64,000 nt of DNA from assembly GCA_038373885.1 (NCBI GenBank), contig JAWZYV010012538.1, positions 62,001 to 126,000 of the forward strand. The letters run 5' to 3'. A model generated the notes under the pieces. The model had not been told where the DNA came from and searched no databases. It saw only the letters and a list, made by a program, of their open reading frames with translations. A program made the position numbers and the translations under genes. This DNA comes from Cheiracanthium punctorium. Lineage: Eukaryota; Arthropoda; Arachnida; Araneae; Cheiracanthiidae. This document shows, piece after piece, positions 20,309-31,677 of the stretch (position 1 is its first letter; each line of letters opens with the position of its first letter).

Positions 20309-20380
20309 AAATAGTGTAAGGTGTATTAGGCAAGTTGGAGTGTTTAGGCTGATTAATTTTTACCAACTATGCGAAAAATT

Positions 20381-20450
20381 CCAGAGCTGGGGGTCGAACC
20401 CAGGACTACCGCTTAACGTGCAGGTGCTCTACCACTGAGCTACTCTGGGA
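20381..20450 (-). tRNA. tRNA-like body of SINE copy 1 (not a functional tRNA)
   Basis: The D-arm and A box, a T-arm (CTGGG/CCCAG around TTCGACC) and a six-pair acceptor CCAGAG/CTCTGG can be drawn. The anticodon loop lacks the expected U33 context and the last anticodon-stem pair is mismatched. Repetition inside a SINE also argues against a true tRNA gene. Confidence 0.55.
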
Positions 20451-20762
20451 CGATTCCAAGATGAAATTTCTCGCTTTTGAACCGTTGGCATTTATCATCT
20501 TCCTATATAAGCAGTAGTCCTGGGTTCGACCCCCAGCTCTGGAATTTTTCGCATAGTTGGTAAAAATTAATCAGCCTAAACACTCCAACTTGCCTAATAT
20601 ACTTGAAAGGTTGATACAATCACTTTCTAAAAAATATGTATAACTTCCGCGGCGTAATGGAGTTGTCGTGAATTAATTGTCTCATCTGTTCTATCTGTGG
20701 TTTGCAGCGGAAGATGATAAATGCCAACGGTTCAAAAGCGAGAAATTTCATCTGGGAATCGT

Positions 20763-20832
20763 CCCAGAGTAGCTCAGTGGTAGAGCACCCGCACGTTAAG
20801 TGGTAGTCCTGGGTTCGACCCCCAGCTCTGGA
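20763..20832 (+). tRNA. tRNA-like body of SINE copy 3 (Pol III promoter)
   Basis: Nearly identical to the minus-strand body at 20381-20450, with intact A and B boxes. The body of the partial copy at 20512-20543 keeps only the T-arm half. It probably drove SINE transcription by RNA polymerase III. Confidence 0.55.
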
Positions 20833-21308
20833 ATTTTTCACATAGTTGGTAAAAATTAATCAGCCTAAACACTCCAACTTGCCTAATATACTTGAAAGGT
20901 TGATACAATCACTTTCTAAAAAATAGTGTAAGGTCTTTAAATATAGTTTTACTAATGTCAAAAATATGCATATTATAAAGGGAAATAAAAAGCCAGTAAG
21001 TGGGTGGTATTCTAATTTTGATAGCCAAACCGAAAGTAATATGAATTAAGAAAAAATAAATAAATAAATGCAAGTACAAAAAAAAGCGTTAATATATCAA
21101 ATATTTTAATTTTACTCTTTGGTGGAAACTATTAGAATATTATTAATTTTGTATTCATATTTATGTATATATTTTAATCCGAGTCAATGATGATATACTG
21201 CCTGTTATTGATGGGTGGATATATTTGACTTGATATATTGACTGACAATTTACAGCAGACAAAAAAAATATTAACTAAAGTGGGGATCAAATATCTAGTT
21301 TCCCCTAC

Positions 21309-22225
21309 TTATTCTTTTCTGTTTACTTGCGAGTTCTGCCAATTCACAGAACCGGCTTTGCTCGCAAAGTAATCAGCAAAATTTTCTCTCACTTTTGATG
21401 CTGAAAAGGTACAATTTCTGTCCATTGATGGTGCTAATGGTATCATGTTATTAGTCGGAGGTGGGTGTTCTTCATCATCCTTTAAACATTGCACTTTAAA
21501 TGTTCTCAACATATTGTGCAATATGCAGGCTGCTAACACCAAGTAATCTATAGTTTCTGTGTTTTTCAAGGCAATTGGCGTAAAAAAATACTCTGAACAC
21601 TTGGCACAATATGCCAAAAGCTTTTTCTGAAGTCCTTCTTGCTCGGGAATGTCTATAATTATAAATAGCCTTTTTCTGATCTTTCTGAGCTGCAGTTACA
21701 GAATACGGCTTCATCATTGTTTCTGTGAGTGCAAATGCTGCATCACCAAGAATAACATGTGGTTGCAAAATCTTAGTTTTGCCGAGATATTTTGGTGGTG
21801 GTATCCCAAATTGTTGCGCATTAATTTTTTTCCCCATAGATGACTTGGGGAAAATTCCAGCATCACCTTCCTTGCCATAGGATCCGACATCTACTGCAAG
21901 GAATTTGCAGTTGGCATCCACAAGGGCCAAAAGAACAGTTGAATAAAACCCTTTATAATTATAAAAGGCCGATCCTGTGTTTTTTGGGCACACAATTCTG
22001 ATATGTTTCCCGTCAATGGCAGCGCAGCAATTGGGGAAATCCCACATCTGTAAAAAATTTTGAGCTGACTCTGCCATTGCTTCAGTCGAGGGCTCTGGCA
22101 AATACGTTCGCATCATATTATCTACAATCTCTTTTAATACTTTACGTATTATAACACTAATCCAGCTGTGTTTTATTCGGTACTGGAATGCTAGAGAACG
22201 AAATGATTCACCAGCACTCAGGTAT
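21309..22225 (-). pseudogene. PIF/Harbinger transposase (DDE nuclease) exon, one frameshift
   Basis: An acceptor (TGTCTTTTCAG) precedes 22225 on the minus strand. The exon then encodes YLSAGESFRSLAFQYR, AAIDGKHI (first Asp), a Gly/Tyr-rich segment with VGSYGKEGDAGIF, ILGDAAF (second Asp), RARRTSEKAFGIL (Glu) and a C-terminal CILHNMLRTF. This is the HARBI1-like nuclease with its DDE triad. The frame changes at a run of seven A (plus-strand 21582-21588); the remainder stops at 21309-21311. Upstream N-terminal exons and terminal inverted repeats were not found. A MADF gene, the usual type of Harbinger partner protein, lies 4 kb to the left in convergent orientation. Confidence 0.82.
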
Positions 22226-22314
22226 CTGAAAAGACAAATATAGAAAAATTAAGTATATATATATATATATTTTTTTTTTTCAATATGAATAAATTGCTCA
22301 TGTTTGTACTGTAG

Positions 22315-22500
22315 CCATGGGTGCCCATAGGTGGGGGAGGGGCAAGGTAGGGCACTTGCCCCTCCCCCAAATTTTAGCCATGAATTTTTCAAGTATCTTA
22401 TAATATAAACAAAATTGCATCATTAAGCTAAACTGTAACTGATATTATTACAAATTTGGAGTTTGTCCCCCACACCCTAGAAAATCTATGGACACCCATG
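22315..22500. mobile_element. 186-bp MITE with 7-bp flanking repeat
   Basis: The ends read CCATGGGTGCCCATAG and, reversed, CATGGGTGTCCATAG, an imperfect inverted repeat. ACTGTAG occurs immediately outside both ends (22308-22314 and 22501-22507). G/C-rich sub-ends flank an AT-rich core. A 7-8-bp duplication would suit a hAT- or P-related non-autonomous element. Confidence 0.65.
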
Positions 22501-23189
22501 ACTGTAGCAAAATGATGTTTTCATTATAAATCTGATAAATTGAAATGTGATTGTTTTTAAAATGTTGTTACTAATACGTATTCATTTACATACCTTTAAG
22601 TTAAATACAGATTTTAAAAATTGTATCTATATAAAGTGGATACCGCTTAATGTTATCAAAATCACTGATCCGATTTCGATAACTATAACTGATTGATTAT
22701 AATAAACGAAAAATGTAAATTTAAAAGGGGCAAATTATAATGATGCGGAGAGGGTGATTTCAGCAGAAAAGATTTACTTTAACATAATGAATATAGGCAT
22801 AAGTTAATAAGGGCAAGGGGGGTCAATACCCCCTCCCCCCATAAATGATCAAGAAAATTCAGTTTGAAGATTTTTTTATCAGTAGGAAACATTTGCCCAC
22901 CTCCAATATTACATGCTAATTTATGGCAATGATAGTGAAATTATGATATAATGAGACAGGGACGTAGCCAGAAATTTTTCATGCGGGGGGGGGGGGGGGT
23001 TATGACTACTGCAACTCACATATATGCATACATGTGTGCGATAAGGGAATGAAGACTATACATTTTGTAAGGCAAAAAATTCCTCGCTTACAGGTATGAA
23101 TTGATTTGCACATTGTTTTATTGCATTTGTAAATGGTTACGATGTTTGATTGTTATATTCTTCTAAGTGCTGGCAATTGCAGTCCATAA
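22501..23189. other. Intergenic, contains one MITE relative
   Basis: 22957-23095 begins CAGGGACGTAGCCAGAAATT, has a G-run and an inner TATGACTACTGCAACTCA phrase. This matches, reversed, the MITE at 49862-50026 inside the BEL gag relic. The right end is unclear. The remainder shows no gene. Confidence 0.5.
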
Positions 23190-24008
23190 GAGCTGGGAGG
23201 AGGGGCTTTTGTTCCCAGTGGTTATTTGTGAACAATAAATATCCCAACTGTTATGTGTATTTAATTTCTGACTTACCTGAATTGTGAAACTCTCCAACTT
23301 TAAGCGCCACAATAAAAGGTTAAGATAAAATTTCAACAACTTAAAGTTAATTGAATAAATTCCCAAAGCCAAGCAGTTTAATTCAAATGCTAAATGAACT
23401 TAATAACTTTTGTTAAATTTTAACCTCGCTTTAACCGTGGCTTGCGTCAACAATCGTTTAAGACGCACGGCTCCGATCTCCAGTTCGTCAACAGTCGCCA
23501 TCTTGGACGGGTGTAATGGTTGGTTGGCGAAGTGAGTATCGCCCGGAGAAAACTGTTTAAAGCTGTTCATCCAATCACCGATGCGCTCCCGAAGCCCGGT
23601 AAACGCCGTTCAACCGCGCAGCCGGAGAACAACTCAGAAATGAGATGCGCAGTCGGCAGTGATAAATAAAAGGAGGAGCTTTCGCCGTAATCGTAGCAGA
23701 TAAGCAGTTAAGCAGACCGATAGCAGGTCGACAGCAGTCGAGGCAGTTAGGCCGATCGCCGCCGTTAAACAATTAGACAGTCAGGCTGTATTAACAGCTG
23801 ACAGACGTTTTGGCGAGTGGTGCTCTTTAAGTTCCAGACATGTTATTTTTAGCCAGCTAAACCTGCTTCTATTTAATCTTTAAAATGATAGTACGTTTTT
23901 AATCAACATTTAATGCCGATTTTTTTTAACCTGTTTTTAAAGTGAAATAGATGTTAGAATTTCTGTTTGAAGTGCCGTCATATAGAACATCGTGTTTCAT
24001 CGTAATTT
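23190..24008 (-). repeat. Dispersed promoter/first-exon-like repeat, copy A
   Basis: Read on the minus strand, this matches 57376-58185 over about 800 bp. Both copies hold, in order: an AT-rich part, repeated CTGCTTA/CTGTCT phrases, GGCGAAAGCTCCTCC, a CCAAT-type box (GTGATTGG), CCAACCATTACAC, and an ATG in AAGATGGCG (here 23501-23499). A short ORF beginning MATVDELEIGAVRL follows, and a 5' splice site CAG|GTAAGT (here ending at 23277). The other end is cut near 24010-24035 by LINE copy 2. What it drives is unknown. Confidence 0.65.
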
Positions 24009-24034
24009 AAGGATCTGAAGCTCGTTGATAAGAA

Positions 24035-24858
24035 GCAGAATCTCTATCCGACGCAATAACCAAACACTGGACACCAAACATATAATTCTGACTTTACAAT
24101 CACCTAAACTTCCTTCCCATATCAAAGCAGGATACCTCTCATGTGCCATTAGACCCTACATACCCAATCCTACTCGATGCTTTCAATGTCAAAAGTTCGG
24201 CCATACCAAACCTTCCTGTCGTGAATCCCCAACCTGTGCTCGTTGTGGGACCTCCGGCCACGACAGTGAAACCTGCTCTAATCCTCCCAAATGTGCGAAC
24301 TGCAAACAAGATCATCCTTCATATTCCCGCTCATGCCCGAAATGGTCGTTTGAAAAAGAAATCCAGTCCTTGCGTGCCACCCAAGGACTGTCATATCCAG
24401 AAGCCCGTAAAGTAATGAACTCCCGTACACCCAAACCCGGTCAGTCTTATGCTGCAGTAGTCAAATCTGTTAAATCAATTGCCATACAAACTGAGCCACC
24501 AAAATCTGTGCCCGTCTCTATACCTACTTCCACTACTAAAACTAAACACTCAACCTCTACCCAAAATAACTCTTCCATAGCTCTACAAAAAAGCACATCA
24601 AAGAAGAAGTCTGAAAGCAACAACTCCACTCAAAATAGACCTCTAATCAAAAAAACTGCAGCCTATAAGGCAAAATACAGTAAGTCCAGACTTAAAAAGA
24701 TCCTTCCACAAAAGCCCATTGATGACTCAATACTGCATTTAGATCCTACCGATTCTGACATTTCCGACAATATCATGGATGATGATGACATCCCTAGTAC
24801 CCCACTTACACCTACGGGGACTAAAAGCAAGCTCTCAATCATCCCTAACATCACTTGA
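24035..24858 (+). pseudogene. LINE ORF1, 5'-truncated
   Basis: Open to a TGA at 24856-24858. It keeps all three zinc knuckles (CFQCQKFGHTKPSC, CARCGTSGHDSETC, CANCKQDHPSYSRSC) and the Ser/Thr/Lys tail, but the N-terminal half is missing. The stop is two bases before the ORF2 ATG at 24861, the same spacing as in the full-length element. Confidence 0.88.
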
Positions 24859-24860
24859 TC

Positions 24861-27800
24861 ATGGCTCTGCTGCTTTCTTGGAACTGCCACGGCTTTCACA
24901 ATAAAATTGATGACCTCAAAACCCTAATTTATGACTATAACCCTGCCTGTCTTGCCCTTCAGGAAACTTATCTGAAAACCAATAAACAAACACAAATTCT
25001 TAATTATACCATCCTTAGAAAAGACTATGAGCTCGGGGAAAGGGCCTCCGGTGGAGTTGCCCTTTTAATAAATAATCAATATCCGTATTATACTCTCAAT
25101 CTCAATACAACTTTACTGGCTGTTGCCGCTCGGATCCATCTCAAACATCTTACTACTATCTGCAGTATTTATCTTCCCCCGAATTAAACCATCTGCCAAA
25201 CCTCTCTCAATAGTCTTATCCAACAACTTCATCCCCCTTTTATCCTCCTGGGGGACATGAACGGTCATAGCCCCGTATGGGGCAGCACAGACATAAACAA
25301 TAGAGGTCAGCTTATTGAACAGCTGCTAACAGACTTTTCTCTTTGCGTCATGAATAACGGGGATAATACCTACTTCCACTACCCTACTAAATCCTTCCAT
25401 GTCATAGACCTTGCTATTTGTTCTCCATCTATCCTCCCACTTTATAACTTTTCAGTCTCCAGTGACTTACATAACAGTGATCACTTTCCGATTTTTCTTT
25501 CACCACTTTACTACAATCCGAAAGGCACCTTTCCACCCCTAGGTACATTTATGATAAGGCAGATTGGCCTACCTTTACAGCACTATCCAAAATCACCTCA
25601 AACATCCTTGAAGGCACTATTGAAGAGGTCGTGGATAAAGTCACTTCAGTCATTATTAAAGCAGCTGATGCCAATATTCCAAAATCGGGCATGACACTTC
25701 GGCGCAATAAAAAACCGTGGTGGAATGAAACCTGTACACTAGCAAAAAAACAGCAGCATAAAGCATGGAGTGTTTTTCGGCGGTACCCTACCACCGAAAA
25801 CCTTGTCCTTTTTAAAAAAGCAAAAGCTTATGCCAGGAGAATAAGGCGGCAATCTCAAAAGCAATCTTGGGTGAAATACGTCTCTAGCATAACACCCACC
25901 ACCACTAGTAAGGAGCTATGGTTGAAAACAAAAAGAGCCATGGGAATCTATAATAACCCTTCAATAACCTGTCTGTCCATTAATAATAATATAATATCTG
26001 ATACAAAAGAAATAGCAAATAACATCGGTCAAACTCTTGCTTCTATATCCTGCAGTACCCTTTTTTCTCCTACAAACAACAATGTGAACAAAAAAAAATA
26101 AAACTTAAAACCTCCTCCCACTTTCCATACAATAGTGATTTTACTATCAACGAACTCACCAAATACCTACGGCAATCCTCCAATACTTCTCCTGGTCCTG
26201 ATGGCATTACTTAGGAAATGCTGAAACACCTATCCTATGACTTTCCTAAACCTCTTAAAACTTTACAATAGAATCTGGAACGAACAAACTTTTCCCTCTG
26301 CCTGGAGCAATGCAATAGTCATTCCCTTCCCAAAACCTGGAAAAGATACTTCTAATCCTAGTAACTACCGTCCCATAGCCCTTACTAGTTGTCTTTGTAA
26401 GTTAATGGAAAAAATAGTTAATGCCCGCCTTGTTTACATTTTAGAAACTGGGGACCATATACATCCCTTTCAGAGCGGTTTCCGCAAAGGCAGATCCACT
26501 ATAGACAACATTTTAAATTTAGAGACACAAATCCGTAATGCTTTCCTCAGGAAGAATCACTTAGTGTCAGTGTTCTTCGATATAGAAAAAGCATACGATC
26601 GAACGTGGAGATACGGAATCCTTCAAGATCTCTATAATATAGGCTTTCAAGGCAATCTTCCAATTTTTATAAAAAAATTCCTATCGCTCAGAAACTTCCG
26701 TGTCCGGGTCAACGGCACTCTGTCTGATAATTTCGCACAAGAAGAGGGTGTTCCCCAGGGCTCCGTCCTTAGCGTCACCCTCTTCTCTATAAAAATAGAT
26801 AATATTCTTAATCAATTGCCCCCAACCGTCCACGGTAGCCTATATGTAGACGACCTTCAAATCTCCTGCCTGGGGAAAGATATGCGTCTCGTTGAACGGC
26901 AGCTTCAAACTGCCATCAACCGCATCTTAAAATGGTGTGACACAAACAACTTCACCATGTCTGTCGAAAAAACAGTCTGTACACACTTTTGCCGGAAACG
27001 TGGGATCCACCCCGATCCAGAACTTTATCTAGGTCATAATACCATTGTTATCAAGGACTCTGTCAAATTTTTAGGTTTAATTCTCGACAAAAAACTTACT
27101 TTTGCTAACCATATTTCTGACCTTCGCAGTAAATGCGAGAAAAAGCTGAATATTTTAAAGGTCTTAACCAATACCTCTTGGGGGGCAGACCGTGATGCTC
27201 TCCTGCGGATCTACCGTGCTGTTATCCGTTCAAAATTGGACTATGCATGCTGTGCGTACGGCTCAACATGCAAATCAGCATTAAAAAAACTTGACACTGT
27301 GCATCATACTGCACTACGCATTTGTTCCGGTGCTTTTAGAACTTCACCTGTACATAGTCTTTATGTCACCTGTCATGAGCCATCTCTCACCCTCATACGT
27401 CATCAGCTATCATTAAATACTTATTTCCGCATTCTTTCTCATCCCTCACATCCATTAAAGAACTCTTTTATAGATACTCATCTCGACCGCCTTTATGCGA
27501 ATCGTCCCATCTGCACTCCTCCCTTTGGGCTAAGGGTTCGTAGGGGTCTTGTCGGTACCCAATTGGAGGATGTAAATGTCTCTACATGCTCTTTTCATGA
27601 TATCCCACCCTGGCATACATTGCAGATATTCTACCTACAACCTTTCGAAGGCTTTGCGAAACAGGACACTGATCCTAAAATCTACCAACAGTTGTTCTCT
27701 GACCACAACAACAAATATGAAAAATATGAACAACTATACACTGATGGCTCCAAAAGTGGAAATCACGTTGGCTTTGCCTTCGTGGCTAATAATCATACCT

Positions 27801-28522
27801 GTAGCTATACTCTACCTCAATTTTGCTCCATCTTCACCGCCGAATTACTTGCCATATATGAAAGCCTTCTGTACATCCCGCGAACAAACACAAAGAATTT
27901 TATCATCTACTCTGACTCACTTAGTGTTCTGGAAAATCTGAATTCTGGCTCCCTAACACATAACTATATGCACAAAGTTTCACACAAGTATGCCCAACTT
28001 ATAAACCGAGGGTACAGTATTCTCCTCTGTTGGGTCCCCAGTCACATCGGGATCCCAAGTAATGAGAAAGCGGACACACTGGCGAAGCATGCGACCCTCC
28101 CGTACACCGGCAATCCATCCTACAGCGACATAAAGTCCAGTATCTCCAGCATTGTAAAAGGCATATGGGTCGATAAATGGGGCAATGAAACAGGGAACAA
28201 ACTTCGTTCTATTCGCCCAACTCTCGCACACTGGTCATCTCATCCCTATCGCAGGCTAGATGTCATCTTAACACGTCTCCGCATTGGTCATACGCGGCTT
28301 ACACATAAGCACTTACTCCTGGGTGAACCTGCCCCGGAGTGCCACCATTGCCATACCAACCTTACCATTAGTCATGTTTTAACTTCATGCACCGCTTTTA
28401 ATAATTTTTACACAATATTTTTTAACTGTTCTCATCCTAAACTTGACGATATATTGGGTGAAACCCCGCACCGTAATTTGTTTGCATTTCTTCGACGTAT
28501 CAATATTCTTTACTCAGTGTAA
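24861..28522 (+). pseudogene. LINE ORF2, multiply disrupted
   Basis: The same domain order as the intact ORF2 can be followed throughout: endonuclease, RT with YVDD, RNase H and zinc knuckle. Lesions seen: TAA at 25185-25187 replacing a Glu codon, frameshift between about 25521 and 25541, frameshift at the A-run near 26091-26098, TAG at 26212-26214, and frameshift near 26240-26255. The last 761 codons (26237-28522) are uninterrupted. No full-length product is possible. Confidence 0.92.
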
Positions 28523-28770
28523 AGTGTACACTTTTCTCTGACTGGTATCTGGATGGGAGCCCCCATCCAGATGTCCTATTTTACCTTGTCCATTTTACCT
28601 CCTTTTTACCTCTTTACAGTTCGCTTTTACTGATTTTAGACCTCAAAGATTTTAGCTTTACATGTTTTATGCAACACGTTTTTACTTGAAAACTTTGTTT
28701 TACTATATATACACATAGTCTGGCGCAGTATGTCCTTTCTGGACCTTGTGCCATTAAACCCCAACCAACC

Positions 28771-29096
28771 ATCCCAAACTTGATGACATATTGGGTGATA
28801 TCCCACACCATAACTTGTTTGCCTTTCTTCGGCGCACAAACATATTTTATTCAGTTTGAATTGTCCACTTTTGCCTGACTGGCATCTGGATGGGAGCCCC
28901 CATCCATATGCCTCTGGTTTTACCTCTTTTATCTACTTTTGAATTTTACTTGTCTCCTTTATCACCTTTACATTTTAGCTTTTACTAGGTTTTATGACAC
29001 CTTTTATACTGAACACATCTTTATTTGTCTTAACTCAACGTCTGGTTGCAGTATGTCCTTTCTGGACCTTGTGCCAAAAATACCAACCAACCAACC
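28771..29096 (+). mobile_element. LINE 3' fragment abutting LINE copy 2
   Basis: Starts in the last 30 codons of ORF2 and covers the 3' UTR with the hairpin at 28881-28912, a slightly decayed terminal stem-loop (GGTTGCA instead of GGCGCA) and CCAACC tail. It is of the GGCAT/ATGCC subfamily, unlike the copy it touches, so it is not a tandem duplication of that copy. On the right it joins the Polinton polymerase piece. Confidence 0.85.
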
Positions 29097-29099
29097 TCT

Positions 29100-29500
29100 A
29101 GCCTGAGATGTTACACAGTCACTAGGCCATCCAGAACTTTCCTGTTTTATCTTTAGAAATAAGTCAATATATGACTGAAACAGTGTGTCTGAAGCTTTCT
29201 CAAAATTATACACTTCATAAATCTGAAAAAAGTTAAACAGTTTTAGAACAAACAATTGTAAGGATTTTATGAACATTTTCAAAATAATTATCAATTTAAC
29301 ATATGTACTTACATCTATCACCTTATAACCTTTCGTAATAGCTACTTTTATCTCCTCACTCACAAAGGTGCCTGTAATACTTCTAGTTTCATCATCATGT
29401 TCATATTTACTCTGTTGAGTCAGTTCGGCACATTTTTTACAAAGAGGAAACATAAGTTTGCCTTGGGTTCGGTAAGGTAGAACAGGTAGAAAAGTCCTTA
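29100..29500 (-). pseudogene. Polinton/Maverick protein-primed DNA polymerase B fragment with an intron-like gap
   Basis: On the minus strand, about 29500 to 29313 encodes LPYRTQGKLMFPLCKKCAE and SITGTFVSEEIKVAITKGY. A 90-bp intron-like segment follows (29223-29312, donor GAT|GTAAGT, acceptor TTTTTTCAG), then YEVYNFEKASDTLFQSYIDL and FLKIKQESSGWPSDCV. This matches the DNA_pol_B_2 region of Polinton polymerases. The piece is cut on the left by a LINE tail. Polintons normally have few introns, so the gap may instead be a retained gene feature of this lineage. Confidence 0.75.
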
Positions 29501-29641
29501 TGGTGGAAAAATTTTACATTTTATAATACCGAAGTGAATGTTTCATCATAATGGTAATGTCGTGCACAAATTTTGTAAGCATGACAAAATGATTATCGTT
29601 TAACACAACATGATCCTTCCCAACTGAAAAGATAGATTATC

Positions 29642-30019
29642 TCATTGAAATAACTTTTGAAATACGAAAACTGTTCCACCTTGTTCTTTCTGCTTTGAAA
29701 TACATACTTTTCGATCCACAATGATTGTGCTTTCTGGTAGCTCTCTTAGAGAACTAAAATAATTGTACACAGTAGTTGGATGAATTATATCTTCCTTATC
29801 AGATACAAATCTTCTAATGTGTATGCTAGTTTGGAACCGAAACTCTCCTACTTGCAAAAAGTTTTCGCCTCCGAGATGTATGGTGTCTTTAAGCAAACTC
29901 TCCAAAGTATGGCTTGTAGTTCCGCTGGATCCAGAATCCAACTTTTTCTTTTCATCCGAAAATGCTGTTTTATACTTTTGTTCAGTTGATAAGGTCACAC
30001 TAGGCACTGCACGTTTCAT
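29642..30019 (-). CDS. Small ORF with a PC4-like domain
   Basis: A 125-codon minus-strand ORF with a clear Met start. The middle reads IHLGGENFLQVGEFRFQ followed by SIHIRRFVSDKED, the pattern of the PC4/p15 single-stranded-DNA-binding fold (strand LG..xxVxEF, then IHIRxF). The N-terminus is Ser/Lys-rich. It lies 140 bp upstream of the Polinton polymerase fragment on the same strand, which suggests a replication-accessory protein of the same element. The domain call rests on pattern recognition only. Confidence 0.5.
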   Translation of the reverse strand: MKRAVPSVTLSTEQKYKTAFSDEKKKLDSGSSGTTSHTLESLLKDTIHLGGENFLQVGEFRFQTSIHIRRFVSDKEDIIHPTTVYNYFSSLRELPESTIIVDRKVCISKQKEQGGTVFVFQKLFQ

Positions 30020-31280
30020 AATTAAAATTCTATGTATAACTTATAACGCCAGACAGAAAAAAAAAAATCAACGAGCAACTCAAAACTCGATTTTACAATG
30101 ACGAAAAATACCAGCTTACACCCAAGAACAGATAAAATCGCACCAACAAACGCCAAACTGACACATGAACTAATCTCTAAGACTGTTGTCAATCTCAAAA
30201 TGTAAATCTTTTCCCATTCTCGTTGTTGCCACTCACTCCAAATCTTGAAATAAAATCAACTCAACACTGCTGACGCACGCTACCATCTCCCCCGATTGGT
30301 CGGCGATGGGTGACCACGCCTCCGAGCAGACAGTGACGACAACAGATCCACCCACCTGGGGGGGGGGGTGTTTCGAACCATCATGTTCCGAACGCGTTAG
30401 TGCAAGAAAAATCTCACTCCTCATGTGTGGCACGAGTAACAGATGGAGCTGCACGGCAAAATCGATCGATGATCATTATTTATTAGTATAATATTCTTTT
30501 CAATGATTCTGGTAGACATAGTCTTAAATGTGCCCTCAGAAAGCAGCCACAAGGAGTCGGATCCGAAGAATACAGAGGCTTACAATGACATGGCCATTTG
30601 TTAGCACCTTTTGCAAACACATTTCTTATGTTATTGAGACTTGATTTACACAAAAAATATTAATACTGAAGGAATGAAATGTCTCTAAAGAGTGTTAGCG
30701 AAATTTCTTGTTTTTCCCCTTTTCTCAAACTTTAAGCTCATTGCGGCAACATATAAATCAATTGAGCTGAAAATTTACTCACTTATTATTGAGTTAATTA
30801 AGGTAAACTTCATTCCTTAATGCATGAAATTTTCCAAAAAATTATATTTTTTAGAAATTTTTCGAGAACTTGCTTTTTTTCAAACTTTAAGTCAAAAGCG
30901 GCAGCTGAAAACCTTAACTAATTGAGTTATAATCTGGTACACATTTTCAGGGTTCGATACAGGCGGAATTTGGGTCCGTTTTACAGCTCTTTCACAAAAT
31001 TAGAATTGATTCAAACATCCCTTCATTCGCATTTTACAGTGTATTTTAATTTCTTTCGTAGGTTATTGACAGAAAAAAAGTGACTTTAACAAAAATGGGT
31101 ATGAAAATTCACAAAAATAGGTATTGAAATTCAGAAAAATAAACCGTTTTCAGAAAAATGGGACCCTGGAAAAAATTCTTAGCTAGATCCCTGCATTTTA
31201 TACAGCCAATTCGCCCCAAAAATAGCACTAAGGACCAATAGCAGATTCAGGGGAGGGGCAAGGCGGAGTAGCCAAGTGCA
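30020..31280. other. Intergenic, no gene seen
   Basis: 30230-30470 is GC-richer with a G-run near 30359. 30680-30950 holds two related stretches (CAAACTTTAAG followed by GCGGCA and CAATTGAG / TAATTGAG), a decayed tandem duplication of about 170-180 bp. 31200-31280 includes a common GGGGAGGGGCAAGG motif. No coding sequence. Confidence 0.3.
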
Positions 31281-31677
31281 CCTCATGCACTGCTTTTCAT
31301 CATTTTTACCAAATACTTTTTAACTGTTCTCATCCCAAACTTGACGATATATTGGGTGAAACCCCGCACCGTAATTTGTTTGCATTTCTTCGACGTATCA
31401 ATATTTTTTACTCAGTGTAAAGTATACACTTTTCTCTGACTGGTATCTGGATGGGAGCCCCCATCCAGATGTCCTTGACTTATTTTTATCTCCTTTTTAC
31501 CTCTCTACAGTTTGCTTTTATTGTTTTTAGACCTCACAGATTTTAGCTTTACATGTCTTATACAACACATTTTTACTTGAAAACTTTATATTTTACTATA
31601 TATACACATAGTCTGGCGCAGTATGTCCTTTCTGGACCTTGTGCCATTAACCCCAACCAACCAACCAGCCAACCATA
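31281..31677 (+). mobile_element. LINE 3' fragment
   Basis: Begins about 45 codons before the ORF2 stop, keeps that frame open to its stop, and includes hairpin 31442-31473, the terminal stem-loop and CCAACC tail. It is almost identical to the end of LINE copy 2, so both come from the same subfamily. It touches a Tc1 fragment on the right; no clear target-site duplication. Confidence 0.87.

Larger units (their letters stand above)
20323..20920. mobile_element. Composite tRNA-derived SINE (inverted plus direct copies)
   Basis: Three related pieces lie together: a minus-strand copy (about 20323-20506), a partial plus copy (20512-20632) and a full plus copy (about 20640-20920). The whole is flanked by a perfect 14-bp duplication (AAATAGTGTAAGGT at 20309-20322 and 20921-20934), so it inserted as one unit. 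Each full piece holds a tRNA-like body with A box TAGCTCAGTGG and B box GGTTCGACCCC, preceded by a segment containing GATAAATGCC and followed by a conserved 3' tail. Confidence 0.85.
24035..28770 (+). mobile_element. Second LINE copy, 5'-truncated and inactivated
   Basis: Same family as 384-6132, starting within ORF1 and running to a 3' UTR with hairpin (28544-28575), terminal stem-loop and short CCAA tail. It carries at least two stops and three frameshifts in ORF2. It belongs to the GGTAT/ATGTC hairpin subfamily. On the left it joins the repeat at 23190-24008; on the right it abuts another LINE 3' end directly. No target-site duplication is evident. Confidence 0.92.

Noticed and set aside
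20381..20832. Functional tRNA genes
   Set aside because: The bodies are part of a repeated SINE, with an imperfect anticodon stem and loop, and occur in inverted copies.
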